Assembly: GCF_017696055.1 (NCBI RefSeq)
Contig: NZ_JAAORG010000003.1
Location: 186,001-250,000, forward strand
Source of the DNA: Prochlorococcus marinus XMU1406
GTDB taxonomy: Bacteria; Cyanobacteriota; Cyanobacteriia; PCC-6307; Cyanobiaceae
Length of the DNA: 64,000 bases
Reading direction: 5' to 3'
Positions 9,356-17,690 of the stretch are shown here, in pieces; position 1 is the first letter of the stretch; each line of letters begins with the position of its first letter. The position numbers were made by a program, and so were the translations under genes. The notes under the pieces are model-generated. The model was not told the DNA's origin. It searched no databases and was given only the letters and a program-made list of their open reading frames with translations.

Positions 9356-10571
9356 TGTCATCCCACCACTTAAACAATGCAACAAGAACTTGATTGCTTA
9401 GTTCCATTCCATTAGGCTCACTTAAAAAGAATCTATTCCCCTTTCTTACTAATAGTCCACTTTCAAGAAATCTTTGCCATTCTTCAAGCAATTTACTAAA
9501 GTTGCTTTCAAATTTTTTGTTTTCCCAGTTTTGTTCTTTAAAAACTTCTTTGATATCTACACCCTCTTTGAGTCTTAATCCCAACATTATTTTCTCATCA
9601 AGTTCTTTATAGACAAACTCCTTATTAGTCAAGGATGAATCTAAATTAAATTCGTATTGTCTAGTTACCCATTCTTTATATTCTCTACTAACTCTTGGTC
9701 TAGTTAACTTTTCCCCCCATGGCGAACTAGTGGAACCTTGACCAAAACTCCACCAGCCTAAACCACTCCAATAAACTCTATTATGTCTCGATTGATGTCG
9801 CGGAAGGCAATAGTTTGAGATTTCATATCTTGAATACCCTGCGTTTTTCATGATTAAATGGGTTGATTCACTATTTTTAAAAGCTTCTTCATCACTTGGG
9901 AGTTTTAATTTTCCTAAATTAACTAATTTTTTAAAAACAGTGCCATTTTCAATATTTAAATCGTAAATAGATAGATGCGGTGGTGAAAATGTTATTGCTT
10001 TTTTTAAGTCATCTTGCCATTCTTTAAATCCACAAAGTGGCAAGTTTTGAATTAAATCTAAACTCCAGCTTTTTATTAACCCAGAATCATATTCTCTCTT
10101 CAACCATAAACAAGATTTTTCTGCATCTTCTTTCAAGTGACGCCTTCCCGACTTTTGAAGTATCTGATTATTAAAACTTTGTACTCCGAGACTAAATCTA
10201 TTTATCCCAGCATTTATGAATCCAAAAAGATCATCTTGAGTAAAACTAGCTGGATCAACCTCCATAGTGATTTCAGCACCATAATCAATTCCATAATTTT
10301 CTTTAAAAAGATCAATTAATTCTTTGATTTGGGTTGGATCTAAAATTGATGGTGTACCACCTCCTACATAAATTGTCGATAGAGGTGATTTATGCTTAAT
10401 TGATAATATTTCTTTATATAAAAATTGCAAATACTCTTGAACAGTTTTGCTTCCGTAACCTTTTAAAGTTTCAACCTTGTTTCCTAATGGAATAACTGCA
10501 AAATCACAATAAAAACACCTTCTGTGGCAAAAAGGAATGTGTACATAAGCACTTCTTGGAAACTTATTCAT
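9342..10571 (-). CDS. Radical SAM coproporphyrinogen III oxidase-like protein (HemW/HemN family)
   Basis: A 409-residue radical SAM protein beginning SAYVHIPFCHRRCFYCDF, which gives the cluster cysteines Cys15, Cys19 and Cys22 in CX3CX2C; the GGGTPSIL motif follows and binds SAM. The CX3CX2C spacing and short N-terminus match the HemW branch, whose members act as heme chaperones, rather than true HemN (HemN carries an extra cysteine, CX3CX2CXC). Phe follows the third Cys-Asp here (CDF), typical of HemW. It is transcribed away from the PIN/TRAM gene. Many genomes label it hemN; HemW is the better reading. Confidence 0.85.
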   Translation of the reverse strand: MNKFPRSAYVHIPFCHRRCFYCDFAVIPLGNKVETLKGYGSKTVQEYLQFLYKEILSIKHKSPLSTIYVGGGTPSILDPTQIKELIDLFKENYGIDYGAEITMEVDPASFTQDDLFGFINAGINRFSLGVQSFNNQILQKSGRRHLKEDAEKSCLWLKREYDSGLIKSWSLDLIQNLPLCGFKEWQDDLKKAITFSPPHLSIYDLNIENGTVFKKLVNLGKLKLPSDEEAFKNSESTHLIMKNAGYSRYEISNYCLPRHQSRHNRVYWSGLGWWSFGQGSTSSPWGEKLTRPRVSREYKEWVTRQYEFNLDSSLTNKEFVYKELDEKIMLGLRLKEGVDIKEVFKEQNWENKKFESNFSKLLEEWQRFLESGLLVRKGNRFFLSEPNGMELSNQVLVALFKWWDDINLD

Positions 10572-10605
10572 AATCTAAATTAATTTTTATACTCCAAAAA
10601 AGTTT

Positions 10606-10632
10606 TAAGGATTGAAAAAAATAAAATCCTTA
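10606..10632. repeat. 8-bp inverted repeat between divergent hemW-like and PIN/TRAM genes
   Basis: TAAGGATT at 10606-10613 and AATCCTTA at 10625-10632 form perfect arms around an 11-base A-rich loop. The site sits in the only space shared by two divergently transcribed genes, 35 bases before the plus-strand start. It could be an operator or a leader hairpin. Confidence 0.35.
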
Positions 10633-10667
10633 TTTACTCAATTAATAAATCCTAGTAGATTATAGAT

Positions 10668-11777
10668 ATGACAGATATCTTAGTATTAATTTTATTTGTT
10701 TTGTCTGGGGCTGCTTCAGGATGGCTTGGTGTTGATTTATTGCCAGTAGACGTACTCAAACAGGTATCTAATGTAGAGGGTTTTAGAATTGTTTTAGCAA
10801 TAATTGGTTTTTTTGTAGGATTAGCAGCTGGTTTTGTATTTCTTCAACTTAGAAAAACTTTTCTTGATCAAATAAGAACAATGCCAACGGACTTACTAAT
10901 AAGTAGGTCCGTCGGTCTAATTTTAGGATTACTTGTTGCGAATCTTTTACTTGCTCCAATACTATTAATCCCCTTTCCTAGAGAGGTTTTTTTCGCAAAA
11001 CCTTTAGCAGCGATATTAAGCAACATTTTCTTTGGTGTTCTTGGTTATAAGTTGGCAGATACCCATGGAAGGACATTATTGAGATTATTCAATCCCAATA
11101 ATACTGATGCATATCTAGTCAATGAAGGAATCCTCCCTGCTGCAAGTCCAAAAATTCTAGATACTAGCGTAATTATTGATGGAAGAATCAATGGCCTACT
11201 AAGTTGCGGCTTATTGGAAGGGCAATTAATTGTTGCTCAAAGTGTAATTGATGAATTACAAACTTTAGCTGACTCAAGCAGTAATGAAAAAAGGTCGAAA
11301 GGAAGAAGAGGTCTCAAGTTATTAAAAGAATTAAGAGATCTATATGGGAGAAGACTTGTAATAAACCCAACAAAGTATGAAGGTAATGGGGTAGATGAAA
11401 AACTCTTGAAAATTACTGAGGATATGACAGGAACTTTAATTACGGCAGATTATAATCTTTCTCAGATTGCTGAAGTTAAAGAATTAAAAGTTATGAATTT
11501 GAGTGATTTGGTTATTGCCTTAAGGCCAGAAGTACAACCAGGAGAATCACTTAATATAAAAATCGTTAGAGAAGGCAAAGAAAAAATGCAGGGTATTGGA
11601 TATTTAGATGACGGCACAATGGTTGTTATTGATGAGGCAAAGAATTTTGTAGGAAGCAGATTAGATATTGTTATCACAGGAGCATTACAAACTCCCACTG
11701 GAAGAATGGTCTTTGGAAAACTAATAAATGATCCTGAGTCAAACAAATCTTTTAAATCACCAGCGACACAGGGCTAA
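10668..11777 (+). CDS. Membrane protein with PIN and TRAM domains (YacL type)
   Basis: A 369-residue protein. Residues 1-140 hold four hydrophobic membrane segments; residues about 160-280 form a PIN ribonuclease-like domain with ILDTSVIIDGRI, DELQ and ITADYN supplying the acidic active-site residues; residues about 290-350 look like a TRAM nucleic-acid-binding domain. This is the architecture of Bacillus YacL, whose cellular role is poorly defined; RNA cleavage or binding at the membrane is the usual inference. It precedes the clpR-clpP3 pair by 31 bases. Confidence 0.88.
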   Translation: MTDILVLILFVLSGAASGWLGVDLLPVDVLKQVSNVEGFRIVLAIIGFFVGLAAGFVFLQLRKTFLDQIRTMPTDLLISRSVGLILGLLVANLLLAPILLIPFPREVFFAKPLAAILSNIFFGVLGYKLADTHGRTLLRLFNPNNTDAYLVNEGILPAASPKILDTSVIIDGRINGLLSCGLLEGQLIVAQSVIDELQTLADSSSNEKRSKGRRGLKLLKELRDLYGRRLVINPTKYEGNGVDEKLLKITEDMTGTLITADYNLSQIAEVKELKVMNLSDLVIALRPEVQPGESLNIKIVREGKEKMQGIGYLDDGTMVVIDEAKNFVGSRLDIVITGALQTPTGRMVFGKLINDPESNKSFKSPATQG

Positions 11778-11817
11778 ATCTAGCTAGAATCAGTTCAATC
11801 TTAATTTTGTGATACAA

Positions 11818-12480
11818 ATGACTGTATCTGCTCCTTATTACGGAGAAAACACCGTGATGAGGACCCCGCCCCCTGATCTTCCCTCTCTTTTACTGAAAGA
11901 GCGAATTGTTTATCTTGGTTTACCATTATTTTCAGATGATGATGCGAAAAGACAACTAGGAATGGATGTTACTGAGCTAATCATTGCTCAACTTCTTTAT
12001 CTAGAGTTTGAGGATCCTGAAAAACCAATCTATTTCTATATAAATTCAACTGGAACAAGTTGGTACACTGGTGACGCAGTTGGTTTTGAAACAGAAGCTT
12101 TCGCTATCTGCGATACAATAAGCTACATTAAGCCTCCAGTACACACAATATGTATCGGACAAGCAATGGGGACAGCTGCAGTTATCCTTTCATCTGGCAC
12201 TAAGGGGCAAAGAGCCGCTCTTCCACATGCCTCTATTGTTTTGCATCAACCTATAAGCGGAGCGAGAGGCCAAGCAACGGATATCCAAATTAGAGCTGAG
12301 GAAGTTTTGAAAAATAAAAAATCAATGCTGGAGATTTTATCTCGTAATACTGGAAAGACTATTGAAGAACTCTCAAAAGACTCTGACAGGATGAGTTATC
12401 TCAACCCCCAAGAAGCACTAGATTATGGAGTTATCGATAGAATACTCACAAGTCAAAAAGATCTACCAAATAAAATTTAA
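11818..12480 (+). CDS. clpR: ClpR, catalytically inactive ClpP-family subunit
   Basis: A 220-residue ClpP paralogue (an alternative GTG start at 11809 adds three residues). Aligned by eye to the next gene, the catalytic Ser is replaced by Gly (CIGQAMGTAAV versus [11 protein letters not shown]) and the catalytic Asp by Met (SDRMSYLNPQEA versus [12 protein letters not shown]), while His in LHQP remains. That is the known signature of cyanobacterial ClpR, which assembles with ClpP3 into a mixed proteolytic core used with ClpC. Its gene is 24 bases upstream of clpP3 and surely co-transcribed. Confidence 0.93.
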   Translation: MTVSAPYYGENTVMRTPPPDLPSLLLKERIVYLGLPLFSDDDAKRQLGMDVTELIIAQLLYLEFEDPEKPIYFYINSTGTSWYTGDAVGFETEAFAICDTISYIKPPVHTICIGQAMGTAAVILSSGTKGQRAALPHASIVLHQPISGARGQATDIQIRAEEVLKNKKSMLEILSRNTGKTIEELSKDSDRMSYLNPQEALDYGVIDRILTSQKDLPNKI

Positions 12481-12504
12481 CACTCACAAAACTATTTTAA
12501 AATC

Positions 12505-13116
12505 ATGCCAATAGGAACTCCAAGCGTGCCTTACAGACTTCCAGGAAGTCAATACGAAAGATGGGTTGATATTTATACAAGACTAGGTGTTGAAAGAATT
12601 CTTTTTCTTGGACAAGAAGTAAATGATGGTATTGCTAATAGCCTTGTTGCACAAATGCTTTATTTAGATTCTGATGATAATTCCAAACCTATCTATCTGT
12701 ATATAAATAGCCCAGGAGGATCAGTAACTGCTGGCTTGGCTATATATGACACTATTAAATATGTAAAAAGTGATGTAGTAACCATATGCGTAGGCCTCGC
12801 AGCCTCCATGGGAGCGTTCCTATTGGCCGCTGGCACAAAAGGGAAAAGAGTTGCTTTGCCTCACAGCAGAATAATGATTCATCAACCCTTAGGAGGGACA
12901 TCTCAACGTCAAGCAAGTGATATTGAAATAGAAGCTAAGGAAATTTTAAGAATTAAAGATATGTTAAATATGTCTATGGCAGATATGACAGGCCAATCAT
13001 TTGAGAAAATTGAAAAGGATACTGATAGAGATTATTTCCTAAGTGCGGAAGAAGCAAAAAACTATGGCTTAATTGATAGAGTAATTTCACATCCAAGCGA
13101 AGCAAATCAGTCTTAA
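12505..13116 (+). CDS. clpP3: ATP-dependent Clp protease proteolytic subunit ClpP3
   Basis: A 203-residue serine protease subunit with the full triad: Ser101 in GLAASMGAF, His126 in MIHQP and Asp176 in [12 protein letters not shown]. It also has the [13 protein letters not shown] loop typical of ClpP. In cyanobacteria ClpP3 pairs with ClpR, and the adjacent clpR supports this name over the other ClpP paralogues. Length is normal and the ATG at 12505 is the first in frame. Confidence 0.93.
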   Translation: MPIGTPSVPYRLPGSQYERWVDIYTRLGVERILFLGQEVNDGIANSLVAQMLYLDSDDNSKPIYLYINSPGGSVTAGLAIYDTIKYVKSDVVTICVGLAASMGAFLLAAGTKGKRVALPHSRIMIHQPLGGTSQRQASDIEIEAKEILRIKDMLNMSMADMTGQSFEKIEKDTDRDYFLSAEEAKNYGLIDRVISHPSEANQS

Positions 13117-13226
13117 ATTTTCTAAATAAATATTTTAATTTTAATTTTTAAATTAATAATTTTTTGGTTTATTTACACCTTTAATGTCTAAAATATTAAT
13201 TATCAAATGCAAAGAAGCTACAACTA

Positions 13227-14216
13227 ATGACCCAACTCTTTTACGACACAGATGCAGATCTAAGTCTTTTAAATAATAAAACAATAGCGATTATTGGATA
13301 TGGTTCACAAGGACATGCACATGCCCTAAACCTTAAAGATAGCGGAATGGATGTAATTGTTGGATTATATAAAGGAAGTAAGTCTGAAAGCAAAGCTATT
13401 AACGATGGTCTACAAGTATTTAGCGTTTCTGAAGCTTGCGAAAAAGCAGACTGGATTATGATTCTCCTCCCAGATGAGTTTCAGAAAGATGTTTACCTTA
13501 AAGAAATAGAACCAAACTTAAAAGAAGGAAAGATATTAAGTTTTGCTCATGGCTTCAATATAAGATTCGGACTTATCAAACCTCCTAGTTTTGTGGATGT
13601 TGTAATGATTGCCCCAAAAGGACCTGGACACACTGTTCGTTGGGAATATCAGAATGGTCAAGGAGTTCCAGCATTGTTTGCTGTAGATCAGGATTCTTCC
13701 GGAAATGCAAGATCATTGGCGATGGCTTACGCTAAAGGGATTGGCGGAACAAGAGCTGGGATTCTTGAAACAAACTTCAAAGAAGAAACAGAAACTGATT
13801 TGTTTGGAGAACAAGCGGTTTTGTGCGGAGGATTATCAGAACTCGTCAAATCAGGCTTCGAAACTCTTGTAGAGGCAGGCTATCAGCCCGAACTTGCTTA
13901 CTTCGAATGCTTACATGAAGTCAAACTTATTGTTGATTTAATGGTGAAGGGAGGTTTATCTCAAATGAGAGATTCAATTTCAAATACTGCAGAATATGGA
14001 GATTATGTAAGTGGTAAAAGACTTATCAATAGTGATACAAAGAGAGAAATGCAGAAAATTCTAAAAGATATTCAAGATGGAACTTTCGCTAAGAATTTTG
14101 TGGAAGAATGCGATAAAAACAAGCCCTTAATGACAAAATTAAGAGAAGAGAACTCAAAACATGAAATTGAGAAAGTAGGTAAAGGTCTGCGCTCGATGTT
14201 CAGTTGGCTGAAATAA
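13227..14216 (+). CDS. ilvC: Ketol-acid reductoisomerase
   Basis: A 329-residue class I enzyme that converts acetolactate and acetohydroxybutyrate to dihydroxy acids in valine and isoleucine synthesis, using NADPH and Mg2+. The dinucleotide motif [10 protein letters not shown] is at residues 24-33; [35 protein letters not shown] (Mg2+ ligands) and [15 protein letters not shown] are all present. It ends inside the start of cbiB (13-base overlap), implying one transcript. Confidence 0.98.
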   Translation: MTQLFYDTDADLSLLNNKTIAIIGYGSQGHAHALNLKDSGMDVIVGLYKGSKSESKAINDGLQVFSVSEACEKADWIMILLPDEFQKDVYLKEIEPNLKEGKILSFAHGFNIRFGLIKPPSFVDVVMIAPKGPGHTVRWEYQNGQGVPALFAVDQDSSGNARSLAMAYAKGIGGTRAGILETNFKEETETDLFGEQAVLCGGLSELVKSGFETLVEAGYQPELAYFECLHEVKLIVDLMVKGGLSQMRDSISNTAEYGDYVSGKRLINSDTKREMQKILKDIQDGTFAKNFVEECDKNKPLMTKLREENSKHEIEKVGKGLRSMFSWLK

Positions 14217-15232
14217 ATTTATTTTTAATATTCCTCGGATCGATTGGTTTTGATTTATTGATCGGCGATCCAAGATTCTTAATCCACCCAGTCCAAGTAA
14301 TTGGCTTTTACATAAAAAAAATATCTGATTACCTCATAAATAATTTTGGGGAAAATAAAAATATATTATTTTGGGGAGGTTTAATCGTAGCTATATCAAC
14401 CATTGGGATGAGTTTTGGTTTAGGTAAATTGATAGAACTCAGTTATGTGCAATCAAGAAATAATTTTTTTGGTGGATTGCTAATTTTTTTTGGACTTTCA
14501 AGTTGTATTGCAACTAAGGGACTTATTTCAAGTGTGAAAGAGATTGCAGAGCTAATAGAACGCGAAGAAATTAATGACCAAAATAAGAGAATAATCAAAG
14601 AGAAGGTACAAAGGATAGTAAGTAGGGATGTAAGTTCATCTTCTTTAGAACATCTTTTGAGATCAAGTACAGAGAGTCTTACCGAAAATTCTGTTGATGG
14701 AATATTTGGGCCATTATTTTGGATTTTTATTGGAATTTTTTTTATGAAATTTTCAAATTTTCTGCCAGGTCCTTTATCACTTGGTTTTTCTTATAAAGCC
14801 ATAAGTACTTTAGATTCAATGATAGGTTACAAATATGATTATTTTAGATATTTAGGTTTTTTCAGTGCAAAAGTCGAAGATATTTTTACTTTTGTTCCTT
14901 CAAGATTAGTTTTAATCACATTACCTTTAGTTAGTCCCAAAATTAATGAGTATGGATCAATCATAAAAAAAAGCTATCTTGATGGTAAAAAATATGATTC
15001 GCCTAATGCTGGGATTTCAGAAGCTATATTTGCTTATATTTCTGGTATTAAATTGGGTGGAAAAAGTAAATATAAAAATGAGATTATTGAAAAGCCAATG
15101 ATCAATGAGAATGGAGATAATTGCACTGGAGAGAAAATTAAATTAATTTGTCAATTAATTTTGAGATTACAATTTTTATGGATAATAATTTTTGTCTTAA
15201 TTTTTTTTATAATTTCAACTTTAATTAAATAA
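14204..15232 (+). CDS. cbiB: Adenosylcobinamide-phosphate synthase CbiB/CobD
   Basis: A 342-residue integral membrane protein that attaches aminopropanol phosphate to the corrin ring in cobalamin synthesis. The N-terminus reads [18 protein letters not shown], the CbiB hallmark, and the middle has [16 protein letters not shown] and a [13 protein letters not shown] segment. Several hydrophobic helices are evident, the last near residues 320-340. The start is TTG at 14204, inside the end of ilvC. Confidence 0.93.
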   Translation: MAEINLFLIFLGSIGFDLLIGDPRFLIHPVQVIGFYIKKISDYLINNFGENKNILFWGGLIVAISTIGMSFGLGKLIELSYVQSRNNFFGGLLIFFGLSSCIATKGLISSVKEIAELIEREEINDQNKRIIKEKVQRIVSRDVSSSSLEHLLRSSTESLTENSVDGIFGPLFWIFIGIFFMKFSNFLPGPLSLGFSYKAISTLDSMIGYKYDYFRYLGFFSAKVEDIFTFVPSRLVLITLPLVSPKINEYGSIIKKSYLDGKKYDSPNAGISEAIFAYISGIKLGGKSKYKNEIIEKPMINENGDNCTGEKIKLICQLILRLQFLWIIIFVLIFFIISTLIK

Positions 15233-15255
15233 TAAAATAGTTTTAAAATTACTAG

Positions 15256-15261
15256 TATAAT
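15256..15261 (+). promoter_or_regulatory. -10 element of the hli gene
   Basis: A perfect TATAAT lies 12 bases before the hli start codon, so the mRNA leader would be only about 6 bases. No clear -35 box is seen, as is common in this lineage. The match itself is direct; the transcription start is inferred. Confidence 0.45.
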
Positions 15262-15273
15262 CATTAAAAGTCT

Positions 15274-15519
15274 ATGCAAGAAAACGGCTCTCCAATAGAA
15301 AATCAAAATGATGATTTTACTAATACATCATCAACTGATAATGAATACTCAAAATGGGTAGACAATCAGGGAGATGAAGTAAAGAATGTTTTTGGATTTA
15401 ATAGAAGTGCTGAACTTGTAAATGGTAGAGCAGCAATGATCGGATTCTTAATGCTCATATTAACCGAGTTAGTTTTTAGCGGCAGACCTGTTACTTCTTC
15501 AATTTTTGGTATTAATTAA
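15274..15519 (+). CDS. hli: High light-inducible protein (Hli/HLIP)
   Basis: An 81-residue single-helix member of the extended LHC family. The C-terminal half holds the chlorophyll-binding ELVNGRAAMIGF motif (Glu47, Asn50, Arg52) in one transmembrane helix; the first 35 residues are a polar Asn/Asp/Ser-rich extension. HLIPs bind chlorophyll and carotenoid and protect photosystems during light or nutrient stress. The presence of a near-leaderless TATAAT promoter fits stress induction. The 70-residue membrane protein gene follows two bases later. Confidence 0.95.
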   Translation: MQENGSPIENQNDDFTNTSSTDNEYSKWVDNQGDEVKNVFGFNRSAELVNGRAAMIGFLMLILTELVFSGRPVTSSIFGIN

Positions 15520-15521
15520 AA

Positions 15522-15734
15522 ATGGAAGCAAAAAAATCTAATCCAATAAAAGTTTTCTTATACATATCTGTATGGGTAATTATTTGGGGCACTATAGGAT
15601 CTCTAGTCGATTTTCCTCTATATAAAAATAAAATCTACTTAGAAGGAAGCATATATCAATATCTTACTTTCACAGTTACAGCGATTATTTCTATTATATC
15701 TGCAAAGTTTTTTTATAAGAAAATTGATTTATAA
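15522..15734 (+). CDS. Small two-helix membrane protein downstream of hli
   Basis: A 70-residue protein with two hydrophobic helices (about residues 10-29 and 44-62) and basic ends. It starts two bases after hli and is therefore likely co-transcribed with it, which hints at a thylakoid or stress-related role. No family is recognised. It ends six bases inside the convergent small gene on the other strand. Confidence 0.75.
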   Translation: MEAKKSNPIKVFLYISVWVIIWGTIGSLVDFPLYKNKIYLEGSIYQYLTFTVTAIISIISAKFFYKKIDL

Positions 15735-15986
15735 AAACTTGTACCTAAATTTCTTAATAATTTTTGCTGGTTCTTTACTTTCATTGGACTCGTAAAGTAT
15801 CCACTGATGTGTCTCAGTATCATGATCACAACCATAATTTCCAGATGGGTTATCGTAACTTGAAAGATATGAATGACAATTTTGGTCTGCCTCAAAAGCG
15901 GAGTCATAACCTGTTAGAAAATATATCAAAAATAGAACAGTTATAAACAAAAAAAATACTTGAGAAACTAAATTAACTACCTTCAT
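15729..15986 (-). CDS. Small anchored or secreted protein with three cysteines
   Basis: An 85-residue orphan. Residues 5-25 are a hydrophobic signal-anchor (SQVFFLFITVLFLIYFLTG), followed by a polar domain with ADQNCHSYLSSYDNPSGNYGCDHDTETHQW. The codon use and signal sequence argue that it is real rather than a shadow. Function unknown. Confidence 0.6.
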   Translation of the reverse strand: MKVVNLVSQVFFLFITVLFLIYFLTGYDSAFEADQNCHSYLSSYDNPSGNYGCDHDTETHQWILYESNESKEPAKIIKKFRYKFL

Positions 15987-16044
15987 AAGATATTCTAAAA
16001 TTTAAATATATCATCTAATAAAATTTTTCGATCTAAAAATATAG

Positions 16045-16287
16045 CTAACGACCAACATTAAATACAAAGTCATGGAATGCTTGATTCTTTAAATACAGGA
16101 TGACCAGCAATACTAAAATCATATTTAAGCCTATTACTATTGATCCAAAAATATTAATTTGTTTTTTACCTGGCAAAGTGTAAGTAAATTTCTTGCCTTT
16201 AAGAAAACCAGCTAAGCCTTTTTTTTCTTTTATTTGAGTATTTTGAGTATTATTCTTAACTTCATTATCAGAAAAACCTTTTACCAT
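16045..16287 (-). CDS. Small single-helix membrane protein
   Basis: An 80-residue orphan with a polar, lysine-rich N-terminal half and one transmembrane helix (about residues 47-67, IFGSIVIGLNMILVLLVILYL). The shape, soluble basic head and C-terminal anchor, recurs in small thylakoid or plasma-membrane proteins of marine picocyanobacteria. No domain is recognised. It lies 58 bases from its neighbours on either side, so it probably has its own transcript. Confidence 0.6.
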   Translation of the reverse strand: MVKGFSDNEVKNNTQNTQIKEKKGLAGFLKGKKFTYTLPGKKQINIFGSIVIGLNMILVLLVILYLKNQAFHDFVFNVGR

Positions 16288-16341
16288 TACAAATTAAATA
16301 ACAAATTTATAATATTCCAAAAAAATAAATAATTTTAATAA

Positions 16342-16653
16342 TTAACAATTTTTAATCACATATGGGATCATTAATGAAATTCTCTCATTTGAGAAATTAT
16401 TAAAAAAATAAGCTTCAATAATTTCCGTTTGCAGCCCCAATAAACTTGATTGACATTTAAATCTATTTTGGTCAAATACTACTAATTGAAATTTTTCTAT
16501 TTCAGAAATTAATTCTTTACATAATTGGGTTCGAGAATCTTTAAAACAATCACTAGATTGTTTTAAAATCTTAGACTTTGTTGGTATTGTTTCAGCCATA
16601 ACAAAATTAGATAACAACAAAAATTTCAAGAATAAAATAGTTAAACATTTCAT
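16342..16653 (-). CDS. Small secreted orphan protein
   Basis: A 103-residue protein with a clear signal peptide (MKCLTILFLKFLLLSNFVMAE, cleavage likely after VMA) and a short mature domain with four cysteines (in SSDCFKD, TQLCKEL, RFKCQSS and the final NC), enough for two disulfides in the periplasm. No family is recognised. Confidence 0.65.
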   Translation of the reverse strand: MKCLTILFLKFLLLSNFVMAETIPTKSKILKQSSDCFKDSRTQLCKELISEIEKFQLVVFDQNRFKCQSSLLGLQTEIIEAYFFNNFSNERISLMIPYVIKNC

Positions 16654-16729
16654 TACTTCTTAAAATTTTAAAATTTTGGATGCCTTGTTAAGAGTGTTGG
16701 ACATTGAGCTAATTGCATTTTATTGCGAT

Positions 16730-16757
16730 AAAAAAAAGATGCCCTACAAAGAGCACC
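16730..16757 (-). terminator. Rho-independent terminator after hupB
   Basis: Read on the minus strand, GGTGCTC and GGGCATC pair as a seven-base stem with a TTTGTA loop, followed directly by eight T residues. It lies 33 bases beyond the hupB stop codon. Confidence 0.85.
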
Positions 16758-16789
16758 TTTTTATTAAAGAGAGAAATAGATTTAAAAGA

Positions 16790-17065
16790 TTACCCTTGAA
16801 CTCTATCCTTAAAAAGTTTACCTGCAGAGAATGTTGGAACTCTTTTAGCGGGTATTGCTATTTTTTCGCCTGTCTTAGGGTTTAATCCCTGTCTTGCAGA
16901 ACGATCTCTTGGTTCAAAAGAACCAAATCCTAGTAAAGAGACTTTTTTGCCTTCCACTACTGAATCAACAATAGTTTCAATAGCTGCATCAACAACTAAA
17001 GAAACATCCGTTTTTGTGAGCTCTGTACGAGCTGCAACAAGATTTACTAAATCAGCTTTGTTCAT
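16790..17065 (-). CDS. hupB: DNA-binding protein HU
   Basis: A 91-residue histone-like protein. It has the HU fold order: N-terminal helices (MNKADLVNLVAARTELTKTD), VSLLGFGSFEPRDR at the turn into the beta arm, GLNPKTGEKIAIPAKRVPTFSAG for the DNA-contacting arm, and a C-terminal helix ending KDRVQG. HU bends and compacts DNA as a dimer. It is monocistronic with its own terminator just downstream. Confidence 0.97.
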   Translation of the reverse strand: MNKADLVNLVAARTELTKTDVSLVVDAAIETIVDSVVEGKKVSLLGFGSFEPRDRSARQGLNPKTGEKIAIPAKRVPTFSAGKLFKDRVQG

Positions 17066-17138
17066 TGAAATTTAAATTAAAGCTAAGGGTTAAAAAAAAA
17101 GATTTAAATCAGTTTTAAACCTTGAACTTTCATATCAT

Positions 17139-17378
17139 ATGGAGCAAATACAAATACGGCAACCGAAAATGCCGGCGGCGCAAAGCTTTATACAAATTTT
17201 AGGGACATTTTTAGCAAAATTATTTATTTTTTATAGCCGTGCTTTTTCATTTATAAAAAATAGCCTCTTCATTTATAGAACAGCAAAAAGCATTGGTAGC
17301 ACTGAATTTAGCATTAAAAATCTAACTACATTTAGCAAAGAGGGAAAATATCAAAGGGGGGTGAATTTAAGAATTTGA
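17139..17378 (+). CDS. Possible 79-residue orphan protein
   Basis: An ATG at 17139 opens 79 codons on the plus strand, in the gap upstream of hupB. The predicted protein is basic, with a hydrophobic stretch around residues 19-46 (FIQILGTFLAKLFIFY and following). No family is recognised. It does not overlap another gene, which is the main argument for it; the composition is not strongly gene-like. Confidence 0.3.
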   Translation: MEQIQIRQPKMPAAQSFIQILGTFLAKLFIFYSRAFSFIKNSLFIYRTAKSIGSTEFSIKNLTTFSKEGKYQRGVNLRI

Positions 17379-17427
17379 GCTATTTATTATGTTTTATTAA
17401 TTTTCAGATATATTTCCTTCTCATCAC

Positions 17428-17538
17428 ATGAAAAAACACAATTTGTATTTTGAAATCAAGAAAAATCTGGTTTTCTCATTATTAAACTTTCTCTATAAAT
17501 CGTTTTATGCACTGAGCAGATGGATGAAGAAATTGTAA
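17428..17538 (+). CDS. Possible 36-residue basic amphipathic peptide
   Basis: ATG at 17428 to TAA at 17536-17538. The peptide has a basic start (MKKHNLYFEIKKN), a hydrophobic-aromatic middle (LVFSLLNFLYKSFYALSR) and a basic end (WMKKL), a shape fitting a membrane-surface helix. Very small ORFs of this kind are common in Prochlorococcus but this one is unproven. Confidence 0.35.
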   Translation: MKKHNLYFEIKKNLVFSLLNFLYKSFYALSRWMKKL

Positions 17539-17690
17539 TTAATTAGAAAATTAATACTCTCCAAGATCTAATAAAGTTGATTAGTGAAGCCTTAAATTTG
17601 AGTTTTTTTTTTAATTTTGCATCTATTATTCAAATATCAATAATTTAAATAAATTACCTCAATATTTAACTAATCAATGATAGAGAGAAA

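Larger units (their letters stand above)
17066..17690. other. Sparse 625-base region between hupB and glgX
   Basis: The longest stretch here without a confident gene. It contains the hupB promoter side, two weak plus-strand ORFs (17139-17378 and 17428-17538, listed separately), a locally GC-rich patch CCGGCGGCG near 17171 that stands out against the AT-rich surroundings, and a T-rich run near 17605. I see no tRNA or known RNA. Confidence 0.5.

Noticed and set aside
13117-13226. Possible terminator after clpP3
   Set aside because: The region has T-rich runs but no stable stem before them.
16676-16885. 69-codon plus-strand ORF across the hupB terminator
   Set aside because: It overlaps both the hupB end and its terminator and shows no gene-like features.
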